From assembly GCA_032207245.1 (NCBI GenBank), contig CM063507.1, positions 96,496,694 through 96,560,693 on the forward strand: a stretch of 64,000 nt of DNA, written 5' to 3'. Below the pieces are notes generated by a model. That model was not told the origin of the DNA, did no database searches, and saw only the letters and a list, made by a program, of their open reading frames with translations. Shown here one piece after another: positions 28,401 to 42,925 of this stretch. Within the stretch, counting starts at the first letter, position 1; every line of letters begins with the position of its first letter. A program made the translations under genes and the position numbers. The stretch is from Pardosa pseudoannulata. Lineage: Eukaryota; Arthropoda; Arachnida; Araneae; Lycosidae.

Positions 28401-31400
28401 ATTTAATATTGTCATACTAAAATACATATTTTTGCACATATAGTCTATGGATTATCTAGTAGTGTGAACTATTTGATTATTTATGAAATTTTTTAAATAG
28501 AAAATCGTGCCCGCTGAGCATACAATGGTACAGACAATACATATGAAACTACAGTATGCAAATTCTGGAGTATTCTTTCTGCCTTTTTAATTTACACTAG
28601 CTTTGGTATTTCATGCAGATTATGCTCTGCTAACATATTATAATGCTATACACCATTAAAAAGGGATTAAGGAAGAGGGTTATTTATACAAATGTACAAT
28701 CTGTAGGAGTACATATCATACCTTACCAAAGTAAAGTGTCTTACCATACACTTAGAAAACAATTTTTCAGGGAAGAAAAGATTGTAAAAGTTTGTAAACA
28801 TAACTAATATAGTTAATTAACTCACCACACATTCCACCTTCATCAGATCCATCCAAACAATCAGCAACATCATCACAAAATTGAGTAACATTGATGCATT
28901 TGGTTTTGTTATCGCATAAATGACTAGGAAATAAGCAAGAGTTCAATTTTTCATCTAAAAGAGACAAAGGAATATTGATTTTCAACAAGCTTCATTAGAA
29001 ATATATGTACATGTTTTAGAAATAACAAGTTCTATTTACTAAACTAGCATATAGCCCGTCATATGATGGGATCAGTAAAATTTTTAATTTTCCAGTATTG
29101 TAAAGGTACCCTATGAGGCAGGTAAAAAAATGGTTTGTTTTTTGGCTGAGAATTATCGTTCTACAAAAGTAATCGATTAAAATTATCACTTGTGTAACTA
29201 ATCTATTATTTAAGCCAAATATAAAAGAAAATTATTTAGGTAATATCTAAGTTTAGGGATAAAACGTAGGAAAATAATGCGGAAGATATTTAAATAATCT
29301 AAAATAAATGATTAAATGAGATAGTTAAAGGAATGACGTCATAATGCTAGAAAAAATTGTTATTTTTACCTATTTATTATGTGATAAATTGATAAATTTA
29401 ATAGCCTGCTCCTAAAATAAGGCTTGATATAATGGCATTAAACGCTTAATAAGGGGGACGGGGTGGATTTCGAACGTTTTAAATATGACAGTATTTTTTG
29501 CTGTGATACGATGCTTATTCATACCAATTTATTTTAGAATCAGATCTATAGTTTAGGAGAAAATAAACTTTACTCGCTTTGAATTTTGCTAACCCTAACT
29601 CATCAAAAATCCAATATGGATGCTCTATCCATACCACATCCAACTGCTTCATAAATTCGAGGACAGATACAGATAACTTAAGCTATTATTACATTACGAA
29701 AAGAAAGTTTAAGTCATAAAAAGTTGAAAAAATAATAAACATTTAATAAAACAATTTTTAAAATAATAAAACAATTTTAGGAATAAGAATTTAAAAGGAA
29801 AATCAGAAAATATTAAATTAATTAGACATTTAGAAAATTTGGCTGCATCGGGGACAGAACCGTCAATCCGAGGAATATGCTGATCAAATGGGCAGACCCT
29901 CTACCAAACGTGCTAGGCTTACACCAGATAAAGGAACTAATTAGAGTATATGAGGGTCGAGTAAACACAGTACAGTTTAAATATTATGCTCTGCCCTCGC
30001 TGCTTCCTCTTATTCTATACTAAATTCATATCAAGAATGAATTTAGTATAGAATAAGAGGGAGAATAAGACTTGAAATAATACCATTAAACGCTCGATGG
30101 GGTGGATTTCGAACTTGCTTTGAATTTTGCTAACCCTAACTCATAAAAAATCTAATATGGATGCCTGTATCCATTCCAGGTACAACCGCTTCATAAATTC
30201 ACGGACAGACAACTTAGGCTATTATTATATAGGGGATATGTTAAAACACAATTTGTGAACTTAAGACATATGTCATGTTTAAGAGGGGAAAAAAGCTCAG
30301 AATACTTTACCACAATTTTTTTCATCTGATTTGTCTTCACAATCGACATGTCCATCACATAAAAATGTCTTAGGGATGCACTGGTCTTGAGAATCACAGA
30401 CATGCTCATTGAGAGCACATGTGACATTATCTGAAAATATTTACAGTAAATAATATGCCAAAATCTGTAATATAAGGGGAAATCAAAAAGTTCCTGTTCA
30501 TAGGTTGTATTGTATGAATTCAGCATACCAGTCATGAATAATGGCTTTGAGCATTGAGGCAATCCCTCTACAGCATCACTAAATTCAATATACCCCTTTG
30601 GTAAAACTCCTCATTCTGCAGCTTGAAGAAATCTGAAACTGCCAGCTGCACTTCTAAATCTGATATAAACTTTTCACCTTTCAACAACTTTTTTAGGAAA
30701 CTGAAGACACAATCTCCATACTTAGTAAATGTAACTTCTGTATTAAATCACTTGCAATATGGGGATGTGTGTTATCAAGAAGCAGAATCATCCTATTTCC
30801 CAGCTTTCCCAGATATTTCACCTTAATTGTATGCATAATTTCTCCAGCATTTAACAGTAATGTTCTCCAGTGATAAAGACACATGGATCTTTAAAATCAG
30901 AATGCAATAGACCCTGACAGTCAAAAAACTAGATAAACATAACCATTACAGTAAATGACTGACTCTTGAATTTCCGCATTGCTAATATTTCAGCATTTTA
31001 CACACACACTTTTGAAATAAATGAATGAACATAATCCCATGCCTTAATGTCAATACTTATACACGCATGTTAGTTATATACAGGGTATCTGCCAAAATAA
31101 AATTTTTCAAATCCATGACTTTTCATGACTTTCCCTAATTTAGCGGATCATTTTCCATGACTTTAAAAAGCTATCGTTAAAAGTATATATGAATAAAACT
31201 TCTGATGTACATACAAATAAAATATATGCTTTTAGAGAAATTACAGGAATTTTATCATAAAAAACTATAAACTCACTTTATAAGTGTTAATAAACTCATA
31301 TACATAAAAATAAATTGTTGTATCTGCATACCTAAGTTTAATCATATAGCAATTTTTCAATCAAAATGTTTCCAATTTGAATTCAGGGTACTTGGGTATT

Positions 31401-34400
31401 ATCCAGGTGGCCATGAATAATAGTCAAATATAACCCTATAATGTTTATATACAATATCCCTAGAGATAAACTTATATTTTGTGCAAAAATCTTAACTAAT
31501 TTTTAATAAAAAATAATTATATTAATAAAATTTTAATCTACAATTTAAGAAAAAAACCAGAATAATATACATTTACCCACCCATTAAGCTTTCTTGCTTT
31601 GAGTTTCCGTGGTGAACAAAGTTTACTTGACAATATGGTCAATGGGATAATACATAAATACCAAACTCAGTAACTTCAGTCAAATGACAAGTAAAAATAG
31701 AACTATACAATTCAATGCATTTTTTTTAATCGCTAGTTTAGCGGATCCATGACTTTCCACGACTTTTACTCATTTTGCTTGAAAAATCAAGAATTTCCAT
31801 GACAAAATTAATCCATTGTCTAAATCCATGATTTTCCATGACTTTCCCTGACTTTCCAGGTGCGCAGAAACCATGTATATACTAATTTGCACATATTCTG
31901 TAGCCATACCATCAAACAGAAACTTTTCAATTGTTCCCTATACCTGTCACAAGATAATCTAATCAACACTTTGCAAATATTAAATATAGATTTATTAGCA
32001 AAAGACATATCAAAGTTATCATTAATGAGTGCAAGATAATATTTAAATTAAAAACATATATAAATTCTTTTGATTCAAGGCTTCTGCATACAACTGATAA
32101 TTTAATTCCCACATTGTCATGCAATGATATAAACAGATAAATATTACTAATAAATCCATTGATAAAATAATCTGTGAAATGAGGTCATAATACTAAAGAC
32201 AGATGAAATTTTTTAGCACTTAATTTATATACTTCTGAACATAATTATAAACAAAAGCTTATTAATATAATTTGAATACATAGATTATATTAATAAGCAA
32301 GAATATTTTATATTTTAAAATTATCTAAAGCAAATAAAATAAGAGTTTTAGATAGAAAATCTATGAAAATGCACAAAATAAAAAGTATTTTTCTTTAAAA
32401 AAAAAAAAAAAAAAATGATGATAATGAAATTGCAATTTTCTTCTGTCAATTTGAAAAGATAACAAAGAGCAGAAATAAAAATTTAAAAATAATAAATTGG
32501 GAGCAGCCTTTCCTAGACTTTCTTGTATACTCATAATAAAGAAAAGCAAGTCTGAAACTACTTTTTGTACTTTTGGTATTAAATAATGTGTTGTAATTAA
32601 ATAATTGTATAAAATTTAACAAATTTAATTAATATTTGAAGATTTAATTTGCTCCCCTAATAGCATTAATTTCCTTGTTTGCTTCTTTTATCATTGACAT
32701 TTTTTGTTTCAATTGCCTTTTAATGAATTTTGATTTTTTTCTCTTGAGCTTCAATTGTTTCATTTTCTGAAGATTTCCTTTTTTGTTTCTCTCTATTCTC
32801 ATTTAACAGCAAACATTTTTTTAAAGAATGCACAAAAAGTCTGTGAATGAAGGGTTTTTTTTTTAACCTTTTGATTTTGATTTGTAAAACTTGCTGTTTT
32901 TCAAAAAACAAATCTAAAAATTCTGATTTTTAAAAAAAGTTTTCACAATTTCCCTGATAATTCCCTAATTTTATTAAATTTCTTAATTTTCCTGGTTGCT
33001 AGAACCCTACATATTGTACATATTTAAAATTTGGTTTTTCTAAATCAAAATGTACTCTAGTATTTACTGTGCTCACATACAGACATAATTCCAAAAATGG
33101 TATTTTGAACTCTGGTAGGTTCAAAACATGAAGATCCATCTAAATCTCGAAGTTGAATTTTCATATGTTTACAATATTTTCCCTATACAGTTGAACATGT
33201 TTATAACGAGCACAAAGGAGTCGTAGCATTTACTAATTAAATCCGAGTGCTCGTAATAAATGGGTTCTTAAGGTAGGCATGCAAAGAAGAGGGGTATCAA
33301 ATGATTGAGTTTACTTAAAATTTAATTAAGATACTTATTTAAATACACTAATTAATTTAATTAAATACTTTTCTTAATTTAATGACAATTAATCCCCCTC
33401 AACCAGTGAAAAATTTCTAGTTGCGCTACAGTCTTAAAGAAAAGAAACAATAACAATTGTTTCGGAAAACATCATCACTGTCATCCCTCGCTTCAAAAAA
33501 GGTCTGCATTTTTTCAGCGAACTTCCACTTCATAGAACAAGTTGGGAGTAGTTCACTTTCTTTATATTCATGAGTGTTCTCATCGCTTTTGTCATGTTTT
33601 TCTGTTGAATTTGCTAGTACGTCAGCTACAATATCTTCGGTGGTCAGTACATCTGAGGTTATCAGTTCATCGTCAATGAATAGATAGTTTTGAATTTCTT
33701 CTTTGGTCATTTCCAAATTTGCAGTATGTATGAAATTGTCAACCTCTTCTTCCTCAGTGGATTGACCGTCTTGACAACTCTCCAATCCAGCCTTATGGAT
33801 ACACTTGATGATGCATGTTGATGTGATATTTTCCCATGCATCGTTTATCAAACAGATCCCTTCCAGTACGTTGACATTGGTATTTGATGCTGTTCCACTT
33901 CTATCTCTTCAATTCAGAATCATCAAAATCAGTTGCTTACGGAAGTAGCACTTGAAACTTCTTATGACTCCTTGGTCCATAGGCTGGATAACAGATGTAG
34001 AATTTGGTGGCAAAAATTCAATTGCACCTGATTTATGAACCCTCCCTATTGACATTGGAATGCTGGAGTAATTTTTTTTACAAAAGTATTAAACTGCGGA
34101 GTAGAAAAAAAAAAGATAAGAGAGAAAGACTAGAAAGATGAAAAAAAGACTGCAAGACAGAAAAATATTGCTCGCTAAAACCAGGTCTTGCTCATTAAAA
34201 GCGACTTCTGTTCCATAGACTTCACATGGATCCAACCAAATATTCTCGCATCCCTTGGTAAATCAGAGTTCTCTTTAAATTCGAGCTTGTTATAAACAAG
34301 TTAGACTGTACAATATATACATGCCAGAATGAAAAAATGAAAAAAATCCTTGAATAAGGATTTTAATACTAAACATTTAAAATGATAAAATATAGAAGTC

Positions 34401-37400
34401 TTAGGGGTTTCAAAGTCAATCACATTTTTGCATAAATTTAAAATTTTAACTTACTGCAATTAAGTTCATCACTCTTGTCAATACAGTCCCATTTCATATC
34501 ACATTTCCAGCTTTGAGGGATACACATGCCATCATGACACAAAAATTCATCTTTATGACAAAGATATTTCCTTCTTGGTTTATCTTAAAAGGAAAAACAT
34601 CAACTTTTGAATTTATACTGCATTATAGATAAATATGAAAAAGGACTAACATTTAACTTGGTACCTCGCAATGTGAGACATATAGTTTTTCAATGGGCAC
34701 TTAAATTTTTAACACTTTCAAGCTAGGTGGTATGACATGATCCTCAGTTATTAAATATGTTCATCATGTCAAGGCATCAGAAATTTAAAGTAACTTGGGG
34801 AGCAGTCCAAAAAGGTTGAGAATCACTGCTTTAACCTAATAATGCTTGGCATCCATATTCAGTAAGAACTAAAAAATAATTTGTAGCATTTTATATTTTT
34901 CTCTGAACAAGTTTTTCTTTTTAGCAATCCTATAAACAATCTATCTTTTGACAACCTGCAATCATTTATAACTTTGTCATTTAAATAAAAATTTTATGAT
35001 TGCCCAAGCTTCACACATAAATTTACTTTTTTGGCAAGTACTTCAAGTAAAATCATGAAAAATAGCTCTAGCTATCATAAAGCTTCACTTTACAGTACTG
35101 TGATACCAAATAATTATCTTATGTGGTTTTTCTTTTTATTTAAAATAAAAAGGCTTCTCATGATGTTAAAAATGACAGCAGATCACTAATGAAGCAGGCT
35201 TTAATGTTTTTGCAATTTTCCTATTTATTTTACTATATGCAGTAAATAATAACTTAGATTTAAAATATTCATCAATACAGATTCTGTAAAAATAATTTGG
35301 GCATAAATGGATTAAACAGTAAATGTGTTTCCTTGTTCAGTAGTAAATAATCCCTGTATATGTCTCCGAAAAGATTATGGGCCAATTAGGGTCCCAGGAC
35401 AGCAACCCCTTAATCTTTTCAAAATCATCTAAATCTCAAAATTGCATTTTTATATTAAAAAATACAACACCAATTATTAAGTCTCTATCTCATTGTACAA
35501 ATTAAATCACAAGCTTCTTTAAAAACTTTCAAACAGAAAGAAAATTAAGGAGGCAAAGGATCTTACATCTTGACTATTTAAGTGACTATTCAATTTTTAA
35601 TAACACACATACAAATACTATTAAACAAAAAATAAAGGAGATTGAAACCTTTAATAAAATGAAGTAAAAGAACTATTTGTTAAAACAAAATTTTTTTCAT
35701 TAATATTAAATTTTACTTAAAATATCCTTTCAAAATGTGCTATGAGCATTGCATATTCATTTATTGCTTTAACTAAGTACTGAATTTCATTAAAGTTAAA
35801 TGTAATGTATAACATGGAAAACATTTAAATTTGTAGTGTTTCATTATTGCCTTTTCTTCTGTCGTTATATTATGCATCCTGTAACTTAACAAAATACTTA
35901 ATATTTTAAAAAAGCATACCCAATTTATGACAAACATTTCAAATAACAACACTGGGAAACTTAGAATAAATTATGACTTTATTCAATATTACATTAAAAT
36001 TAAGTGGAGAAAAGATTCTCTGAAGAGAAAATTGTAGAGCATTGCATCAACTTTTCGAAAATGTTTTAAAAATTTCATAACCAAAAGGAAGTATGAAAAA
36101 TCTACCAAAATTACCAAACCTACTTATATCATACATTTCCATGTGTAAGTCAATTTTTTTTTTGAGGGGGGGGGTGGAATAAAGAGGTGTAATTGACTTA
36201 TATATAGATCAGTGGAACAGGTATAGAATAAGTCCTTCTTAGCAATGTTTTTGCTGTTGGTGGCCCAAAAGCAGCCAAATCAGCAAAATTAAATGACAGG
36301 TGTAAAAAATTGAAAAATAACAAAAAGAAAATATATAATCTAGAAAAATAGTTAAAATTTTTATCAGAAAAAAAAATTTCAAACTTAAAATTAGAATTTT
36401 ACTTGAGCAATAATCTCGTCAAAATATGAAAAATGTGCCCAGAATACATACATCACATCTATACCAGATTGGCTATGTTGCCAAAAGCATTTTCCTGTAA
36501 GCTGGATGGCAGCAATAAATTGCCAAAAATAGAACTTTGTAAATTTTTTAATTTGTATTACTTAAACTTAATCAGGTTACCAGAGTAAAAACTATTGTCT
36601 TTGGCATTTAACAAGAATAAAATATTACTGGTCATATGGCTTAGCACTTTACAGTACTTTTATTGGAAAATATTGCATTCATTTTACTTGCTTAGCAATA
36701 TTTGTGGCTTCTTGGTAATAAGTTTAAATATTGCAGGGGTTTTTTTTCTTTATAATTTGTATGTTTTGAATTTAGGTAAATTTTTGAAAGAAAAAACACA
36801 TTCTCACCATATACAGAGATGAAATTGTATTTGAAAATATATGTTAGTTAATTTTTCCTATTTTTTGAAGATCAAATTAAAACAAAACTTACCACAATCC
36901 ATTTCATCAGTTCCATCTTCACAATCTTGAATACCATTACATTTAAAGCTTGTACTTAGGCAGATTGTAGAATCGTCACATGAAAAGACATTTGCTCCCT
37001 CACATTTCTGTTTACAAAACCGCTCATCGCTTCCATCCCTGCAGTCATCATCAACATCACAAACATATTCCAGAGGAATACAACGCTTATTGTCACATCG
37101 GAATTCAGCAGCACCACATTCAGGGTACACTAAATTATAAATATAAATGAAATAAAAACATATATTGGAAAAAAATGCATTTACCCATAATTATACTTTA
37201 GAATTGACAAATACAGGAAGCTGTATTACTTTGGTCCCATTTTTAATTGCATTTTCCTTTAATTTTGCACAAAAGAAAATTATATGGTGGTTTATATTGT
37301 AGGTTATTAGTGAGTGCATGTAATTTTATTATAAATTTTACATTAACTACTTTTATAGTTCTAAGCATTTAACAATTAAAGTTCAATAAAGACCAAGGCA

Positions 37401-40400
37401 TAATGCCATGATGTACCTTTTGATTATTTGTTTCCTTTTTGACTTTTAAATTATCATAAGCACTTTCAAATCTAATAGTGAATTAGGATACTATAATAAA
37501 TGAGCTTTAACTATAAGAAACAAAACTGTCAGAATGTGGCTGGCAATAGATGAATACCAATGTAATCAAAACTTTTAAAAGTCTTTTATTAATGATTTAA
37601 AATGGCATGATTACAGTCTCAACTTAAAGTAAAACAATAAATTTTGCACTTTTTAATAAGAAAACATAATGTTAAAACAAAATAATATTAATGCAGAAAG
37701 ACCAAGTTTTCTTTACAAATGTGACACCAACTTCCCACTGACTCCAGTCTAACTCCCTGAGACAATCATATAAAAGATAAATAATGGAGAAAAACTTTGT
37801 CATATGTTGCTAACAGCATTACTGAAAATATAACCCTGCCTCCCTCAGATATGCCTACATCAATTACACTTCTCACAGGAAGATTTCTCAACAGTACTAC
37901 CTAGGCCAAGCCCTCTAGTACTGGAGTAACTATTAATGGTACTACATCAGACTATGAGTATGAGTTGGCATGACATACACAGAAAAGTTAAATATGGGTA
38001 TGGGGGAAAAAAGGAGAGAAAATGCTTGAGTTTGGGCGAAAAAAAAAAAGCATAATAGGCAATAAATTGAATATACCAGCTGAAGAAAAATTGAGTTCAA
38101 ACATGAATCAAGATAAGCTGGTCTGATAAATAGGACAATAGTTAACACATTGAGAAGGTTAATTTTTTTTTTAATTTAAGATTATGCACAGAAAGTAAAT
38201 AGAACTCCCAGAAACTGTGCAAGCATAAAGCACTGTTGGGATCCAGAAGATGAAAAATCAGCCAATAGAATTTCAAAAGACCAACTAATAGCAATCTTAG
38301 GGTTTTACCCTCCGAAACAGGAGCCCTAAAGTATACTGCTGCAGCTAAGGCGAGCAGAGAGAGTAAAAGGGGGGGGAAGAACACTAATCAATTACACTTA
38401 CATAATGCCACAGAAGATATAAGAAAAAAAGGGAAGAATTACTGGTGAATTTACCAAACTGAAATTAAGATATACACACAGTTTAATGCCTGATGTGCTG
38501 TGAACTCTGGTGTTTATTAAATTGGAACAATAAAAATGCTATAATAAGCATAATAATTCAAATGCTTGCACAAATAACTAATTTAGTTTTTATTGAAAAA
38601 AATTTTTAATATGGAAGCTCCTGTATCTTGTATGTAATCTGTAGTAAAACAAAGCCAGTGCAAGGTACAATGGGTAGACTATCCAGAAATCTGTTAATAC
38701 ATTTAGAATACATTTTAAAAGAAATATTGTAACAATTTTATGTGAAACTTAATCCTTTTAAAACAGCAAAAATACAGCTAATTTTAAATTTATAATTACC
38801 ACATTGTTCATGTTCGTCAGAATCATCATTATCACCGCAATCTAGATCAGAGTCACAGGTCCAGCTTGTTGGAATACAGTGTCCACTCACTTTGCAAGTA
38901 AACATATTAGAGCTGCAGGTTGTATCTGGAATGGCATATGAACCAAATACATGTAGCAACTGCAATTTATCAATTTAATTCTAGTAAAGAATCTTTATTT
39001 TTATAATAACCCCTTACAGTTATTATTTTAGTAAAGAATTAGCTTCTCAAAAATCCATTTCTTTTTTAATATTTCATTTCCTAAGGGTAAACTTTTATAA
39101 ATTATAGCATAGATACAAATCATACCATTATAACTTACATAAACAGGGTATCTGCAAAATAAAATTCTTCAAATCCATGACTTTTTATGACTTTCCCTGA
39201 TTTAGCAGATCATTTTTCATGACTTTAAAAAGCTTTCATTAAAAGTATATATGAATAAAACTTCTGATGTACATACAAATAAAAAACTTTTAGAGAAATT
39301 ACAGGAATTTTATCATAAAAAAAACTATAAACTTACTTTATAAGTGGTAATAAACTCATATACATAAAAATAAATTGTTGTATCTACATACCTAAGTTTA
39401 ATCATATAGCAATTTTTCAATTAAAATGCTTCCAATTTGAATTCAGGGTACTTTGGTATTATTCAGGTGACCATGAATAATAGCCAAATATAACCCTATA
39501 ATGTTTATATACAATATCCCTAGAGATAAACTTATATTTTGTGCAAAAATCTTAACTAATTTTTATTAAAAAATAATTATTATATTAATAAAATTTTAAT
39601 CTAAAATTTAAGAAAAAACCAGAATAATATACATTTACCCACCCATTAAGCTTTCTTGCTTTGAGTTTCCTTGGTGAACAAACTTTACTTGGCAATATGG
39701 TCAATAGGATAATACATAAATACCAAACTCAGTAACTTCAGCCAAATGAAAAGTAAAAATAGAATTAAACAATTCAATGCATTTTTTTAATTGGTAGTTT
39801 AGCGGATCCATGACTTTCCATGACTTTTACTCATTTTACTTGAAAACTCAAGACTTCCCATGACAAAATAATCCATTGTCTAAATCCATGATTTTCCCCG
39901 ACTTTCCAGGTGTGCGGAAACCATGCATAAATCTGGTTCTAATTTTCTCTCCCATCTCTTTCTCTTTCAGAAGAATAAAAAGCAATTCAAGCACAAATAT
40001 ATATATACAATGGAACCTCGATTAATCACTTTTCAAGGGGGCAAAAATGGAAAATGGTGAATGTGGAAGAACAATAAATCCAGGAAATTGATGTAGAAAT
40101 TTGGTAAATGTATGATTTGTGAAATGTATGACTATGGATAAAATAATAAATTAAAAAACTAACTAGAAGTATTTAATATTTTACAATATATAGCTTATAT
40201 TTAGATTGATTCATAATATTTAAAAAAAATTTTTTTTAATTATTGAAAAAATGATAGGAAATGTTAAATTCTTATACAATAGAATGTTAATAATTTAAAC
40301 CAATAAAAAAAAGTGAATTAACATAATTTTTAATGTTATTTAGATTTACATTTAGAACAATAAAAAAATAGGAATGTAGTTTATGTCACTGTTTTGTGAG

Positions 40401-42881
40401 GAATGAAATGACAGAAGTGCATTTTTGTTATGAATTTCCTTCAGCAAATTTTACTACACAAAACTTCATAAATTTTCAATTCCAAATCTTTAATTCATTG
40501 TTACACTGATTTTTTGCCCTAATTTTCACAACAGTTAAACTTTTTTAAATAATTTAAAATTTTTCGACAAACCAGTACTATTATAGTTTTCTGAAGGAAT
40601 GCTTTTGGCCATACTGGATAATTTGATCCAAGTTAATCAAGAGTATATTATAAGGATTTTTAAAATATATTTTGAGTTTCACAATGAGTTTTTTTCTTCT
40701 TAGGATCATTTTCACCAAAATCGGGGTATCCAGGATAAAAGAACGGATCAGGGAATCGGTAGATCAGCAATCACACACTGTTAACTGTGACTTAAGCTTG
40801 TGTCATATGCACCATGAGTGGATTCCCTGATCTATAGATTAATTATTGCAAACATGCATGTGATGTTTTGATTGGTCAATAAACGAGATTCTCCAGGGAT
40901 AGTTCTCATGCTAAGTTGATTTACATATTTACTCAACCAGACATAAATATCATTTCAGGAAATTATAAACTTAGTCAAGGATCTGTAGTTTTACTGATAT
41001 TTGCTCACAAAATAAGAATGGAAGACTATAAAAGAAAGAATTTTGATAAAACCGAGGCAGAATCTTTTCTGAAAAATATGGAAAGATCCAGTAGCAAAAT
41101 ACCTTGATGCAAACAAAAATTTTTCAGCAGAAGATACAGCATTATTCTTTTTCAAAGGAGCTGAAATCATATCCTCTAGTATTCGAATTAATGACTCAGC
41201 TGTATATTTATTAAAACGATAACACGACCAAAAGTCCATATTGTCCAAACAATTTAAATCATTTGTTCTATCTGGATGCACAAATCTTTCAAAAAATGCA
41301 GCAAATGCTCTCTGTTATTTCCAACATTTGTAAAACATCCAGATCTTCTAAATCTGAAAATATATCCGCCATGTTTGTTTTCAATATAGAGAGCATGCGT
41401 AAAATGTAGTATCCGTGGATTAGGCAATTAATCCTCCAAATTCGGGGGATCAGAAACAGGGTATTAAAATGAGTTGAAAGCCGCAGATTCTCATTGAAGA
41501 ATACGAAAATGCTGATTCATGGTTAAATCCAAGTATTAAAATCGTGGTGAATATGGCCCTTAGAGGCCATCTCCTAAAACAGTTAACCCATCATTATAAT
41601 ACACAAAAAATTGTAAGTTCTGATGTCACAACACAGTCAAAACAAAAACAGTTCTGAAAGCTGTACTCATAATCAAATAGATAAAACATTAACTAATATC
41701 TCTTTCACCCATAAATTCTTATACATTTAACATACATAAAATCATACCTCATTAGTAATAATCATTCTAAATATACTTAAGCACTTAATGATTCTTATTG
41801 CCTCAAACTCAAAAGTTACTTATATATAAAAAAGCACTTTATATATATATATATATATAAATTTAGGATATGAACTCTAAATGTGCATAATATGTGGAAT
41901 AACTTTTACTGCTTCAGATAATCCCGAGCCAAATATTCAGGAAGAAAAGAAAATAAAATGAGAAATCTTACTTAATAGAAGTTTTGCTACATCTTTATAT
42001 CACTTCTACTAATTTTCATTTATATAAGAGTATCTAGTAACACTATTCATTGACTTTACACTAATGAGCAATTCTCAGCTTTGTTGATGTGAACCTAGAT
42101 ATACTTCAGTTTTAAGAATGCAGATTAAAAGATTAAAATTTCATAATATTGTGTATTAAAAAAAGGGAATCATCTTAAAAATTATCTTGAAATAGCACTG
42201 GAGGCTAATTCATTTTGCTCCCATATCAATTCGTTTACAATCTGGAATGTCAAGTGCATGTCAAATTAATGGTGCAGGCTATACAAAATAAACATTTACA
42301 CTATTTTTTCCGCAGCAGTTCAGTCAGAAAATGGAACAATCTCTTAACCAGATGCTAACAAAATCGAGGCTTGGCCAGCCATGTTCATTATTTTGCCATG
42401 TTCATTAAAGATTTGCCATGTTCATTAAAAGCAGCTGGGGTATGTAAAATAGGTCACAATATCCTCCAAATTTTCAAACAATACCTCTAAAGTTGGCAGG
42501 TCAAGACTGGGGGTCTACTGCTTCTAAATTAAGAGAACCCATTCCAAGGTTCCCACTCTTTTTCCAGAACAAAAATTAAGGACTTTCTAAGGACCAAAGT
42601 AACTTTTTATATGGACCTACTTTAAATACACGGCATAACGACATAAACCCTATTTCCTGAGGAAGATATTTTAATGATCATGAACCAGACAAGACATTCA
42701 ATAAATGCCCTACAATAATTCAAAATTAAGTTTTTAAAAATGCCTAAAATTAATATAAGATAAATCTATTTGAGAAAAACTAATTTTGAAAAAGTTTTTG
42801 AGTGATCAAATGAAAAATAAGTTGTGAATACAATACCATAAACAGTACTAAAAAAATGACATATATATATGGGTTTAAAAT

Positions 42882-42925
<44 letters not shown>

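Larger units (their letters stand above)
28955..30310. other. intron between exons m and n
   Basis: 1.4-kb intron holding two copies of repeat family R3 (about 29430-29700 and 30060-30238) and a perfect 24-bp hairpin (30006-30060) between them. Confidence 0.75.
30431..34454. other. intron between exons l and m
   Basis: 4.0-kb intron with TSD6 copy 3 (31081-31875) and a Tigger-type relic (33188-34308). Between them, 32930-33008 resembles the end of another hAT-like element (GGTTGCTAGAACCCTA), but its other end was not found. Confidence 0.75.

Noticed and set aside
30191..30562. 123-codon open frame through LA repeat 7
   Set aside because: Only 30311-30430 is exon; the rest is read-through of introns on both sides past good splice sites.
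33426..33851. Possible host gene on the minus strand, 141 codons
   Set aside because: It lies within TA-flanked Tigger-type ends and is preceded by the transposase word [16 protein letters not shown] with an intervening stop, so it is a transposon relic.
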